From positions 91,962 through 155,961 of the forward strand of contig NZ_CAMLIG010000008.1 of NCBI RefSeq assembly GCF_946480185.1: DNA of 64,000 bases, in the 5' to 3' direction. The translations under genes were made by a program, and so were the position numbers. Below are positions 1 to 8,574 of the stretch, one piece after another (the stretch's first letter is position 1; each line of letters begins with the position of its first letter). A model generated the notes under the pieces. The model searched no databases and had not been told where the DNA came from. It saw nothing but the letters and a program-made list of their open reading frames with translations. This stretch comes from an uncultured Pedobacter sp. GTDB lineage: Bacteria > Bacteroidota > Bacteroidia > Sphingobacteriales > Sphingobacteriaceae.

Positions 1-1899
1 GAAGCTGTTGCCTGTAAAGATTGGTTGACAAATAAGGTTGACCGTTGCGTAGGTGGCCGGGTTGCCAAACAACAAAATGCCGGTCCGTTGCAGTTGCCAT
101 TAAACAACTGTGGTGTAATGGCTTTGGATTTCCAAGGTAAGGAGGGAATTGCAACTTCAATTGGTCATTCGCCTTTAACAGCGTTGATTGACCCTGCGGC
201 AGGAAGCAGAAATGCCATTGCAGAATCTTTATCCAATTTGGTTTGGGCGCCGCTTAAAGATGGTTTAAAAAGCGTGTCCCTTTCGGCAAACTGGATGTGG
301 GCTTGTAAAAATCAAGGAGAGGATGCCCGTTTATATGCAGCGGTAAAAGCTTGTTCAGATTTTGCGATTGATTTAGGAATCAACATCCCCACCGGGAAAG
401 ATTCTTTATCGATGAAGCAGAAATATAAGGATGGCGATGTAATTGCCCCAGGAACAGTTATTATTTCTGCCGGTGGTAATTGTAACGATGTTACTCAAGT
501 GGTGGAACCAGTTTTGCAAAAAAACGGCGGTGCTATTTACTACATTAACTTATCTAACGACAGCTATAAATTAGGAGGTTCTTCTTTCGCTCAGATTTTA
601 AATAAAATTGGCAACGAAGCGCCCGATGTAAAAGATGCTGGTCAACTAAAAAATACTTTTAACACCATCCAAACTTTAGTTAAAGCTGGCAAAATTGAAG
701 CAGGTCATGATATTGGCAGTGGTGGTTTAATTACCACTTTATTGGAGATGTGTTTTGCTGATGTTGATTTAGGCGCAAAAATAGATTTATCTGCACTTGC
801 AGAAAGCGATAGCATCAAATTATTGTTCTCAGAAAATATTGGGCTGGTTTTCCAGGCCGATAGCTCAGTAGAACAAAGTTTAAAGAATGCTGGTGTAGCG
901 TTTCACAAGATTGGTGAAGTGACCTCATCAGCGACTTTAGAAATTACTAATGCCAATGAAAACTTTAGCTTCGATATTGCGCACTTACGTGATGTTTGGT
1001 TTAAAACTTCGTATTTATTAGATAGCAGGCAAACTGGAAACGGCTTGGCCAAAGATCGTTACGAAAACTATAAAAATCAGCCTTTAGCTTACAAATTCCC
1101 TACGCATTTCAATGGCAAAAAGCCGGTGATTGATGAAGCTAAACCTCGCCCTAAGGCCGCAATTATCCGTGAAAAAGGTAGTAACTCTGAGCGTGAAGTT
1201 GCCAACGCCATGTATTTGGCAGGTTTTGATGTGAAAGATGTGCACATGACGGATTTAATCTCCGGAAGAGAAACACTGGAAGACATCCAGTTTATTGGAG
1301 CTGTTGGGGGTTTCTCAAATTCTGACGTATTAGGTTCGGCAAAAGGTTGGGCAGGTGCTTTTATGTATAACGAAAAAGCAAGAGTGGCATTAGAAAAATT
1401 CTTTGCTCGTGAAGATACACTTTCCGTGGGTATTTGTAATGGCTGCCAGTTGTTTGTAGAGTTAGGTTTAATCAACAAAAATCATGAAGAAAAACCTAAA
1501 ATGCTGCATAACAAAAGTGGTAAACACGAAAGTATTTTCACTTCTTTAACACTCCAAGAAAACAACTCGGTAATGCTTTCTAGCTTAGCTGGAAGTACAT
1601 TAGGCGTTTGGGTTTCTCACGGAGAGGGCAGATTTTCGTTTCCTTACTCAGAAGATAAATATCAAATTGTAGCTAAATATGGTTATGATCAATATCCTGC
1701 AAGCCCTAATGGTTCTGATTATAACACGGCAATGCTATGTGATGAAACAGGACGCCATTTAGTAATGATGCCACATATCGAACGTTCCTTGTTTCAATGG
1801 AACTGGGCGAATTATCCAAAAGGGCGTAAAGACGAGGTTTCTCCTTGGATGGAAGCTTTTGTAAACGCCAGAAAATGGGTTGAAGAAAAGCAGAGATAA
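1..1899 (+). CDS. purL: phosphoribosylformylglycinamidine synthase, C-terminal part (cut by window start)
   Basis: PurL converts FGAR, glutamine and ATP to FGAM in purine synthesis in the cytosol. The reading frame is open from base 1, so this is the last ~632 residues of a large (~1,220 aa) single-chain enzyme. It holds the second AIRS-like ATP-binding half and the C-terminal class I glutamine amidotransferase domain, which begins near PRPKAAIIREKGSNSE. The nucleophile region GICNGCQ (nt 1429-1449) and the His/Glu of MMPHIERSLFQW are both present, so the glutaminase looks intact. A strong terminator follows directly, so no co-transcribed downstream gene is expected. Confidence 0.96.
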   Translation, partial: EAVACKDWLTNKVDRCVGGRVAKQQNAGPLQLPLNNCGVMALDFQGKEGIATSIGHSPLTALIDPAAGSRNAIAESLSNLVWAPLKDGLKSVSLSANWMWACKNQGEDARLYAAVKACSDFAIDLGINIPTGKDSLSMKQKYKDGDVIAPGTVIISAGGNCNDVTQVVEPVLQKNGGAIYYINLSNDSYKLGGSSFAQILNKIGNEAPDVKDAGQLKNTFNTIQTLVKAGKIEAGHDIGSGGLITTLLEMCFADVDLGAKIDLSALAESDSIKLLFSENIGLVFQADSSVEQSLKNAGVAFHKIGEVTSSATLEITNANENFSFDIAHLRDVWFKTSYLLDSRQTGNGLAKDRYENYKNQPLAYKFPTHFNGKKPVIDEAKPRPKAAIIREKGSNSEREVANAMYLAGFDVKDVHMTDLISGRETLEDIQFIGAVGGFSNSDVLGSAKGWAGAFMYNEKARVALEKFFAREDTLSVGICNGCQLFVELGLINKNHEEKPKMLHNKSGKHESIFTSLTLQENNSVMLSSLAGSTLGVWVSHGEGRFSFPYSEDKYQIVAKYGYDQYPASPNGSDYNTAMLCDETGRHLVMMPHIERSLFQWNWANYPKGRKDEVSPWMEAFVNARKWVEEKQR

Positions 1900-1920
1900 A
1901 TGGTATTTGAAATACATAAG

Positions 1921-1953
1921 AGTCCTAAAGAATTAATTTTTAGGACTTTTTTT
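1921..1953 (+). terminator. Rho-independent terminator after purL
   Basis: Perfect 9-bp stem AGTCCTAAA (1921-1929) / TTTAGGACT (1939-1947) followed by a run of seven T (1947-1953), starting 22 bases after the purL stop. It also lies beyond the leftward tetR gene, so it may separate the two convergent units. Confidence 0.85.
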
Positions 1954-1995
1954 CTGCACTAAGTCTTAGATTTCTTAGAAGTCGAGGGATTTAAA

Positions 1996-2571
1996 TTACA
2001 GTGCGGCCTTCACTAAATAAGGTAAAATTTCTTTCTGGAAAGAGATAAAATTCTTACGTACATCACCGTCACTTACAGAAGTAAAGGCAAAAGAAAAGAT
2101 GATACTTTTGCTGGCCTTAATCAAAAATCTTAACCTTTCTGGATAGGTTTCATCGCTGTTTAACTCTTCAATTCCCAAAAACTCCTGATAAAGCAAACGT
2201 TCCAATTCATCAGAAAGATTTTTTAAAAATTCCTGAGCATTGGTAGATTCTCTGATGAAATCCCAGCCTATAAATTCATTGCAAATGGTATAAGAAAGCT
2301 TGCTAACCCGTAAAATCAGCAAAGTTAAATGTTCTTCTTTGTTGATGTTTTTACTATCCTGATGAACAATGTCGTTAATGCTCACCTTTAAATAATCCAT
2401 CAAAATGGCATGTAATACCAGTTCTTTGCTTTCAAAGTATTTGTAAATGGTAGCTTTAGCTATTTTGGCTTTCTTGGCAATTTCGTTGACGCTGGTTTTG
2501 TGATAACCATATTTACGGAAAAGGTCCTGAGCGGCTTTTTTTATACTTTCTTTAATTTTATCGACCTCCAT
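1996..2571 (-). CDS. TetR/AcrR-family transcriptional regulator
   Basis: 191 aa. The N-terminal ~50 residues form a typical TetR helix-turn-helix (AAQDLFRKYGYHKTSVNEIA, then AKATIYKYFESKELVL), followed by a helical ligand domain with no recognisable specificity. It lies 3 bases downstream of the Rieske-like lipoprotein gene and is probably the last gene of a pheS-lipoprotein-tetR unit read leftward. The target genes are unknown. TetR proteins often regulate neighbouring efflux or lipid genes, but none is adjacent here. Confidence 0.88.
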   Translation of the reverse strand: MEVDKIKESIKKAAQDLFRKYGYHKTSVNEIAKKAKIAKATIYKYFESKELVLHAILMDYLKVSINDIVHQDSKNINKEEHLTLLILRVSKLSYTICNEFIGWDFIRESTNAQEFLKNLSDELERLLYQEFLGIEELNSDETYPERLRFLIKASKSIIFSFAFTSVSDGDVRKNFISFQKEILPYLVKAAL

Positions 2572-2574
2572 AAA

Positions 2575-2991
2575 TTAATTGAAAATGCTGATTTGTGAAC
2601 TGGTTACGGTAACCTGATATTGCTTTAACGGTCTGGTAGCAGGCGCTTTTAATGAAGATCCATCCTCAAGTGAAAACAGCGAACCCGAACAAGGATCTGT
2701 TGCCGTAATACTCGGCTCGTTTACATTTACAGCGCATTTACCTTCGGGATTATAGCTGCTACACCTGTCATAAGCTACAATTTGACCAGTGGTTTTTTTG
2801 TACAAAATAATTCCGGCTACACCTCCTGCAATGGTTACGTACCCACCAACTCCGGTTAGTTTAGAGTAACTAGGGCTACTTGGATAAATCTTTATATCGA
2901 TAGGAACATCGGCAATATAATCGCTTTCTTTACCACAAGACTGTATCAACAAAATTGTAAATAAGGAAAGATGGAGTACCAGCTTTTTCAT
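2575..2991 (-). CDS. Rieske-fold-like lipoprotein lacking the iron-sulfur histidine ligands
   Basis: 138 aa with a lipoprotein signal (lipobox LIQSC, Cys19), so it should be anchored in the periplasm or outer membrane. The C-terminal half resembles a Rieske domain, especially DPCSGSLFSLEDGSSLKAP followed by ATRPLKQY, which matches the CPCHGSxFxLxDGxxLxGPA...PL region of true Rieske proteins. The first ligand box here is YDRCSS instead of CxH and the second is DPCSGS instead of CxxHGS, so both histidines are missing and a normal 2Fe-2S cluster cannot be ligated. Other cysteines remain (CSS, GKC, DPC) and could form disulfides. It sits 2 bases after pheS. Function unknown; compare the intact Rieske gene at 15504-15926. 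Confidence 0.65.
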   Translation of the reverse strand: MKKLVLHLSLFTILLIQSCGKESDYIADVPIDIKIYPSSPSYSKLTGVGGYVTIAGGVAGIILYKKTTGQIVAYDRCSSYNPEGKCAVNVNEPSITATDPCSGSLFSLEDGSSLKAPATRPLKQYQVTVTSSQISIFN

Positions 2992-2993
2992 TT

Positions 2994-4049
2994 TTAAATG
3001 ACCTCAGTTTGAAATTGTTTTAGGAAACGAACATCGTTTTCAGAAAACAAACGCAAATCTTTAATCTGATATTTTAAATTGGTAATTCTTTCTATTCCCA
3101 TCCCGAAAGCAAAACCGGTATATTTTTTTGAATCGATATTCACGTTATCCAAAACGTTAGGATCAATCATACCGCAACCTAAAATTTCAACCCAACCACT
3201 GTATTTGCACATTTGGCATCCGGCACCTTTACAAATGGTACAAGAAATATCCATTTCTGCAGAGGGTTCTGTAAAAGGGAAATAAGACGGACGGAAACGG
3301 ACTTTTGTGCCTTCGCCGTATAATTCTTGCACAAAGTAATATAAGGTTTGTTTTAAGTCTGCGAAAGAAACGTTTTCATCTACATACAAACCTTCAACTT
3401 GGTGAAAAAAGCAATGTGCCCTTGCAGAAATCGCTTCGTTACGGTAAACTCTTCCGGGCATTAATGCTCTAAACGGTGGTTTCCCGGCTTCCATTAAGCG
3501 GACTTGTACTGATGAAGTATGAGTGCGAAGAGCATAAGCACTTTTTCCTTCTTGCGGTTTTTCTGATGCTGTTGCCGGTTGTTGAACAAAGAAAGTATCC
3601 TGCATATCTCTTGCCGGATGTTCTTCGGGGAAATTCAATGCAGAGAAGTTATGCCAATCGTCCTCAATCTCTGGTCCTTCGGCTAAAACAAAACCTAGGC
3701 GTTTAAAGATTTCTACAATTTCTTTACGTACTAAGGATAGTGGGTGCCGACCGCCAATCTCAAAGCCTTCACCTGGCAAGGTTAAGTCTTCTTTGTTGGT
3801 TTGTACCGCATTTGCAGCAAAATTATCCTTATTATCATTAAACTTCGCTTCTGCTAATTGTTTAAACTCATTCAGTACTTTTCCTAATACGCGTTTTTCT
3901 TCGGGCGATACTGCTTTAAATTCGTCAAACAAATCTTTAATAATACCTTTTGTCCCTAGAAATTTGATGCGAAAGTGCTCTAATTCTTCTGCTGTTTTGG
4001 GTTCAAAAGCGTTGATTTCGGTAGTGTATTGAGTGATTTTAGACTGCAT
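2994..4049 (-). CDS. pheS: phenylalanine--tRNA ligase alpha subunit
   Basis: 351 aa, a normal length for PheS. The catalytic alpha subunit forms an alpha2beta2 enzyme with PheT and charges tRNA-Phe. It has an N-terminal coiled-coil tRNA-binding arm, then class II synthetase core motifs: GRVYRNEAISARAHCFFHQ (motif 2) and GFAFGMGIERI (motif 3). A cysteine-rich stretch (CTICKGAGCQMCKYSGWVE) is often seen in Bacteroidota PheS. pheT is not in the window. It probably leads a leftward operon with the next two genes (gaps of 2 and 3 bases). Confidence 0.97.
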   Translation of the reverse strand: MQSKITQYTTEINAFEPKTAEELEHFRIKFLGTKGIIKDLFDEFKAVSPEEKRVLGKVLNEFKQLAEAKFNDNKDNFAANAVQTNKEDLTLPGEGFEIGGRHPLSLVRKEIVEIFKRLGFVLAEGPEIEDDWHNFSALNFPEEHPARDMQDTFFVQQPATASEKPQEGKSAYALRTHTSSVQVRLMEAGKPPFRALMPGRVYRNEAISARAHCFFHQVEGLYVDENVSFADLKQTLYYFVQELYGEGTKVRFRPSYFPFTEPSAEMDISCTICKGAGCQMCKYSGWVEILGCGMIDPNVLDNVNIDSKKYTGFAFGMGIERITNLKYQIKDLRLFSENDVRFLKQFQTEVI

Positions 4050-4055
4050 AGACTA

Positions 4056-4063
4056 CAAATTTA
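4056..4063 (-). promoter_or_regulatory. possible pheS -7 element
   Basis: On the minus strand the sequence is TAAATTTG, a full match to the Bacteroidota -7 consensus TAnnTTTG. It lies only 6 bases before the pheS ATG, which would give a leaderless or nearly leaderless mRNA. No good -33 TTTG is seen at the expected distance. Confidence 0.3.
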
Positions 4064-4187
4064 AGAAAAAAAGTGTCTTTAATTTTAGAATTAATTTTGT
4101 GGGCTAATTTGAGTGTGAATTTTAGGAATTATAAATTAATTTAAATTAAGATTTGGTAGTATAAAATTTGAAATAGCAATTTTTTAA

Positions 4188-4195
4188 TATCTTCG
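4188..4195 (+). promoter_or_regulatory. possible mntA -7 element
   Basis: TATCTTCG is close to TAnnTTTG and sits 1 base before the mntA ATG. A TTTG at 4167-4170 could serve as the -33 box, though the 17-base spacing is slightly short. If real, the transcript would be leaderless. Confidence 0.3.
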
Positions 4196-4196
4196 T

Positions 4197-4499
4197 ATGA
4201 TGACGGTTGTTGAAAAACATATAGAGACCTTAAACAAACTTTGCAGGACTTTTCATGTAGAAAAGTTGTATTTATTTGGTTCTGCACTTGGTTCAAAATT
4301 CAACAAAAAAAGCGATCTGGATTTCTTGGTTAGGTTTAAAACCGTCGAGCCGTCAGAGTATTTTGACAATTATATTCAGTTTAAAGAAGAGCTAGAATCA
4401 CTGTTTACTAGAAAAGTTGATCTACTAGAAGAACAGGCGTTGAAAAATCCTATTCTTATAAATGCTATTAATAATTCAAAAAAAGTAGTTTATGGATGA
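4197..4499 (+). CDS. mntA: MNT-type nucleotidyltransferase antitoxin (MntA-like)
   Basis: 100 aa minimal nucleotidyltransferase. The signature is GSALGSKFNKKSDLDFLV, the GSx(9-10)SDxD pattern that holds nucleotide and metal, so the site looks intact. In characterised MntA/HepT systems the antitoxin AMPylates a tyrosine of HepT and so inactivates it. Here it overlaps the HEPN partner by 8 bases (ATG at 4492 inside its last codons), which implies translational coupling. This is a self-contained two-gene module between pheS and a glucosidase gene. Confidence 0.87.
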   Translation: MMTVVEKHIETLNKLCRTFHVEKLYLFGSALGSKFNKKSDLDFLVRFKTVEPSEYFDNYIQFKEELESLFTRKVDLLEEQALKNPILINAINNSKKVVYG

Positions 4500-4851
4500 G
4501 CGTATTCTTAAATGGATTTTTGATATTAAGATAGCAATAGATGAAATAGATTCATTTATTGAAAGTAACGCAAAGGACTTTTTAAAATATAAGAACAATC
4601 TGATGCTGAAACGGGCGTTGGAGAGAAATTTGGAAATAGTAGGAGAAGCGCTTAATCGAATTTTAAAACAAGACGCGAACTACCAAAATAAAATAACTAA
4701 CTCAAAAGCAATAATTAGTCTAAGAAATCAGGTAATTCACTCCTACGATAATATCTCAGACGAAAACATTTGGGCAATTCTTACAAAACATCTTCCGTTA
4801 CTAAAAAGTGAGATTATTGTTATCATAAATGATGCAAAGCGAGACGAGTAA
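4492..4851 (+). CDS. hepT: HEPN-domain RNase toxin (HepT/DUF86)
   Basis: 119 aa, all-helical DUF86/HEPN protein. It carries the full RX4HXY motif as R78-N-Q-V-I-H83-S-Y85. Arg and His form the RNase site, and the Tyr is the residue modified by the MntA antitoxin in studied homologues. It is translated from an ATG overlapping the end of mntA. Its stop codon is separated by one base from the stop of the convergent glucosidase gene, so there is no room for a terminator between them. Confidence 0.87.
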   Translation: MDERILKWIFDIKIAIDEIDSFIESNAKDFLKYKNNLMLKRALERNLEIVGEALNRILKQDANYQNKITNSKAIISLRNQVIHSYDNISDENIWAILTKHLPLLKSEIIVIINDAKRDE

Positions 4852-4852
4852 C

Positions 4853-7447
4853 TCAAATCAACATTGCTACCAGCCCTGTCCATCCGGTTTGGTGGCTGGC
4901 ACCTAAACCTTTACCGTTATCTCCATTAAAATATTCATGGAATAAAATATAATCCTTAAAATGCGGGTCTTCTTGTAATTTTTTATGCTCACCAAAAACT
5001 GCTCTTTTACCGTCTTTGTCTTTTAAAAAGATAGCAGTCAATCTTTTAGAAACATTATTTGCCGCGTCTTTTATAGTGGTATAATTTCCGGAACCTGTTG
5101 GCATTTCTATTTTAAAATCGTCACCATAATAATCATGGAAACGGTTCATGGATTCTATCAATAAATAATTTACAGGCATCCAAATCGGGCCACGCCAATT
5201 GCTATTTCCGCCAAACATTCCGGTATCGCTTTCGGCGGGTGTGTATTTTACTTTAAAAGTTTCTCCACCTAATTCAAAAATAAATGGGTTTTCTTCATAA
5301 ACTTTGGAAACCGAACGAACGCCAAAAGCAGATAAAAACTCGTTTTCGTCCAACATTCTACGTAACAAACATTTCATTCGGTGTCCGCGTAGTAAACTCA
5401 ATAACTGAAGATTTCCCTCGTCATTTTTTCCTTCCCAGTTACTTACCAATTTGGCTAAATCCGGTCGTTGGTTTGTAAACCATTTAATATGAGAAACCAA
5501 TGCAGGGAGTTTATTCCAGCTTTTTTCTTCAATCACTTCTACCGCAATCAATGGCAGTAACCCCACCAATGTTCGTAGCCTTAAACGTTTCCAATCGCCA
5601 TTATTACTGTGCAACATATCGTAGTAAAAGCCGTCTTCTTCGTCCCAAAGTCCAGCGCCTTCTACATTGTTCATATTGGCCATTGCTCCCGCGATGTAAA
5701 AGAAATGTTCGGAGAATTTTACAGCCATATCTTGATAAACCAGATTGTTGTAAGAGAGTTCCATTGCAATCCGCATCATATTTAAAGCATACATGGCCAT
5801 CCAGCTGGTGCCGTCAGACTGTTCTAAAACTCCGCCGCCAGGCAAAGGCTTGCTACGGTCAAAAACTCCAATATTATCTAAACCCAAAAAGCCGCCTTCA
5901 AAAATATTGTTGCCCTCGGTATCTTTTCGGTTTACCCACCAATTAAAATTGAGCATCATTTTATGGAACATTTTCTCCAGAAAAACCAAGTCGCCTTTGC
6001 CGGTACTTTCTTTTTCCATTTGATAAATTTTCCAGGCAGCCCAAGAATGTACAGGCGGATTTACATCGCTAAAGTTCCATTCGTAAGCTGGAAATTGTCC
6101 GTTTGGATGCATATAACGCTCCATAATCAGCAACAGGATTTGATCTTTTGCAAACTGAATATCAATAGTGGCCAAAGGAATGCAATGGAAAGCCAAATCC
6201 CAGGCAGCAAACCAAGGGTATTCCCAATTATCAGGCATCGAAATAATATCTGCAGCCATTAAATGTTCCCAATCCTCATTTCTTCCAATTTGGTGGCTGA
6301 TTGGCGGTTTCGGCTCATTTTTATCTCCTTCGAGCCAATCTCTAACGAAGTAGTAATAAAACTGTTTGCTCCAAAGCATCCCGGCCCAAGCCTGCCTTTG
6401 TACCAGTTTTTCATCCTCAGTTTTACCCTTTTGTTTTTCGGCATAAAAATCATCAGCTAAAGATATTTGAGTTTTAAAAACTTCATCGAAATCTTTGAAA
6501 GGAGCAATATTTTTTTTGTCCGTTAAGCGCAATTTAATGGTTATACTACTTTTTGCAGGGATTTGTTTTTGGTAATAAATGGCGACTTTTGTGCCATTCG
6601 GTTGTGGGTTCACAGCTTCACTTTTGCCATTAACTACATAATCATTAATGCCATCTTTTACGTGTTGTGTTGCATTAGCTGCATTATAAAGCTTTTGGTT
6701 GTTTGTTTCATTTTCGGTAAATAAAAACGGAGCTTTTTCCTCTAAATAGCAATAATAATCACCCATTTTTTTAGTTTGCAACAGCAAAATTTTACTATCT
6801 AAAGGCGAGATAACGGGTCTGTTTGTCTCCGTCCAATTTAACGGATTTCTGTACCAAAGGGTTGGCAAAAAGTGAAGTGGGGCATCTTCGTTGCCACGGT
6901 TATGTATGGTATATCGTATCAGAATGTCGTTTTCTGTGTTTTTTGCATATTCTGTAAAAACATCAAAATATTTATCGTCGTCAAATAAACCGGTATCAAT
7001 CAGTTCAAATTCCGGATCCAGCTTTCCTCTTTTTTGGTTTTCGGTCAAAAGTTGCTGGTATGGAAATTCGCCTTGCGGATATTTGTACAGAAATTTCATA
7101 TAACTGTGCGAGGGGACATTGTCTAAATAATAATAAAGTTCCTTTACATCCTCGCCGTGGTTACCTTCTGGGTTGGTTAACCCAAAAAGTCGCTCTTTTA
7201 AAATCGGATCCTTCCCGTTCCAATATGAAGTTGCCAAACATAAAATCTGCTGATCATCGCTTAAACCACCGATACCTTCCTCGCCCCAACGGTAAGCTTT
7301 ACTACGGGCCATGTCATGCGTTACATAATTCCAAGCATCGCCGTTGGCACTATAATCTTCCCTCACCGTTCCCCATTGCCTTTCAGATAGGTAAGGTCCC
7401 CATTTTCTCCAGGTTTGCGGTTTTTTTAGTTTAGCAACTTCTTTCAT
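4853..7447 (-). CDS. GH63-like glucosidase (MGH1-type catalytic domain)
   Basis: 864 aa from the ATG at 7447 (MKEVAKLKKPQTWRKWGPYL). A longer frame back to 7648 exists, but its extra 67 codons come from an intergenic repeat, so I reject that start. The N-terminal half has the features of bacterial mannosyl-oligosaccharide glucosidase-like proteins (LFGLTNPEGNHGEDVKELYY), and the C-terminal half is an (alpha/alpha)6 barrel (WEYPWFAAWDLAFHCIPLA, GGVLEQSDGTSWMAMYALNM). There is no signal peptide, so it is cytosolic. It probably cleaves an alpha-glucoside or alpha-mannosyl-type substrate, but specificity cannot be read from sequence. It stands alone with no sugar transporter or regulator beside it. 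Confidence 0.85.
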   Translation of the reverse strand: MKEVAKLKKPQTWRKWGPYLSERQWGTVREDYSANGDAWNYVTHDMARSKAYRWGEEGIGGLSDDQQILCLATSYWNGKDPILKERLFGLTNPEGNHGEDVKELYYYLDNVPSHSYMKFLYKYPQGEFPYQQLLTENQKRGKLDPEFELIDTGLFDDDKYFDVFTEYAKNTENDILIRYTIHNRGNEDAPLHFLPTLWYRNPLNWTETNRPVISPLDSKILLLQTKKMGDYYCYLEEKAPFLFTENETNNQKLYNAANATQHVKDGINDYVVNGKSEAVNPQPNGTKVAIYYQKQIPAKSSITIKLRLTDKKNIAPFKDFDEVFKTQISLADDFYAEKQKGKTEDEKLVQRQAWAGMLWSKQFYYYFVRDWLEGDKNEPKPPISHQIGRNEDWEHLMAADIISMPDNWEYPWFAAWDLAFHCIPLATIDIQFAKDQILLLIMERYMHPNGQFPAYEWNFSDVNPPVHSWAAWKIYQMEKESTGKGDLVFLEKMFHKMMLNFNWWVNRKDTEGNNIFEGGFLGLDNIGVFDRSKPLPGGGVLEQSDGTSWMAMYALNMMRIAMELSYNNLVYQDMAVKFSEHFFYIAGAMANMNNVEGAGLWDEEDGFYYDMLHSNNGDWKRLRLRTLVGLLPLIAVEVIEEKSWNKLPALVSHIKWFTNQRPDLAKLVSNWEGKNDEGNLQLLSLLRGHRMKCLLRRMLDENEFLSAFGVRSVSKVYEENPFIFELGGETFKVKYTPAESDTGMFGGNSNWRGPIWMPVNYLLIESMNRFHDYYGDDFKIEMPTGSGNYTTIKDAANNVSKRLTAIFLKDKDGKRAVFGEHKKLQEDPHFKDYILFHEYFNGDNGKGLGASHQTGWTGLVAMLI

Positions 7448-7542
7448 GTTTTTTAATTGAGAATAGGATTGAACGTTTAGCAAAACTATGCAATAATTAT
7501 TCCTGTAATTCGCGGATTCTGTTTTAAAGAAAATATTTATTA

Positions 7543-7660
7543 GGGCGTTCCAGTCCCGATGAAAAATCGGGGCTGTCAGGCTTTCCACTAAATCTTTTTT
7601 TGCCAACCCTTCGCAGTGGCTAGAAGCAAAAAAAGGATACCGTTTCAATCCCTAACGCAA
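7543..7660. repeat. dispersed intergenic repeat, copy 1
   Basis: About 118 bases beginning GGGCGTTCC and ending ATCCCTAACGC, with an internal hairpin (GTCCCGAT / ATCGGGGC), a central CAGGCTTTCC block and a GGATACC block. A second copy with the same ordered blocks lies at 23968-24081. It sits just upstream of the glucosidase gene and gives a false N-terminal extension to that reading frame. It is probably a REP/MITE-like element of this genus. Confidence 0.6.
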
Positions 7661-7761
7661 AATTCAGGCGTAAAACATTTTAGTTTTGGTCAGATTTTTT
7701 CCATCAGCATGAACTTTAGAATTTATATTAAAATTTGAATTTTCTTATTTTCTCTTCAACA

Positions 7762-7858
7762 CGTCATGTCGAGGATACGAGACATCACACAAGCAAGGTC
7801 TGCATGTAGCGTGTAATACCTATTTGTGAGCTGTCTCTCACTACCGTTCGACATGACG
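7762..7858. repeat. long imperfect inverted repeat (REP-like)
   Basis: Outer arms CGTCATGTCGA (7762) and TCGACATGACG (7848-7858) are perfectly complementary. Pairing continues imperfectly inward (GAGACATCACACAA against TTGTGAGCTGTCTC), giving a hairpin of roughly 30 bp with a ~35-base loop. This form (CGTCAT...ATGACG) is typical of intergenic repeats in Bacteroidota. Bases 7859-7963 hold nothing else I recognise. Confidence 0.6.
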
Positions 7859-7963
7859 AACGCTTTAAATAATGACATTGGGCGGACGGGGTGGGTGGTT
7901 TCTCACTCAAAAACACTGCTACAATTGCAGTTGAGCACAATTTGACTGGTTACCTTTTTAACT

Positions 7964-8572
7964 TTAAATCAACCTATCCTTTACCACCAACGTTTCCGCC
8001 AGTTTATCATGTAAAGTTTGTTGCTTTTTATTTAGGAATAAATAAAAGTAACCGCCAAAAAATGGTAAAGTACTTAATATCTTAGCTAAATTTCTGCCGA
8101 TAATTTGCTTTAAGCCGGGTTGCAAACCTCGCATATCCGTAACTTTTATAGAAAGTAACCTTTTGCCAATAGTTGCCTGCTGGTAGTTTTCCATGTAAAT
8201 ATTATAGAACATTTTTAGAAAAGGAAGCAATAATATGCCGCTTAAAATATTTTGTTGAGTGGTACTTTGGTCTGCCACATATAAAGCTATCAAAAGCTCA
8301 AAAAAAGCAAATATTCCAAAAACGATAAACCAGTCAATGGCAGTTGCTAATAATCTCAAATCGAAACCTGCTTGATATTGTGGAGAGGTAAACTGTTCCG
8401 AGAAACCTAGTAAGGCTCTTAGTTCCGTAATTTCATGCGCTTCTTTATAATCGTCCATCTCTGCAGTTTTCAGAAACGAATCCGGCTTAACCGACTTATT
8501 TTTTAATTCTTCAAGTGTGTATGGACCAGTGGGTTTTCCGGCTACGACTAAATAATAAAGGTTTTCGCTCAT
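7964..8572 (-). CDS. GYF_2 (DUF4339) + RDD-family membrane protein
   Basis: 202 aa. Residues ~1-55 form a GYF_2-like domain (YYLVVAGKPTGPYTLEELKN). The rest is an RDD domain with an aspartate in the first helix (LRLLATAIDWFIVFGIFAFF), further membrane segments and the typical GKRLLSIKVTD loop. RDD proteins are inner-membrane proteins, a few linked to ion homeostasis, and the role here is unknown. It starts 2 bases after the LiaF-like gene and is the last gene of the leftward SDR-PspC-LiaF-RDD unit. Confidence 0.85.
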   Translation of the reverse strand: MSENLYYLVVAGKPTGPYTLEELKNKSVKPDSFLKTAEMDDYKEAHEITELRALLGFSEQFTSPQYQAGFDLRLLATAIDWFIVFGIFAFFELLIALYVADQSTTQQNILSGILLLPFLKMFYNIYMENYQQATIGKRLLSIKVTDMRGLQPGLKQIIGRNLAKILSTLPFFGGYFYLFLNKKQQTLHDKLAETLVVKDRLI

Positions 8573-8574
8573 TC

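Noticed and set aside
7448..7648. N-terminal extension of the GH63-like protein (67 extra codons)
   Set aside because: The extension is read from intergenic repeat sequence and gives a non-conserved sequence; the ATG at 7447 starts the family-like region.
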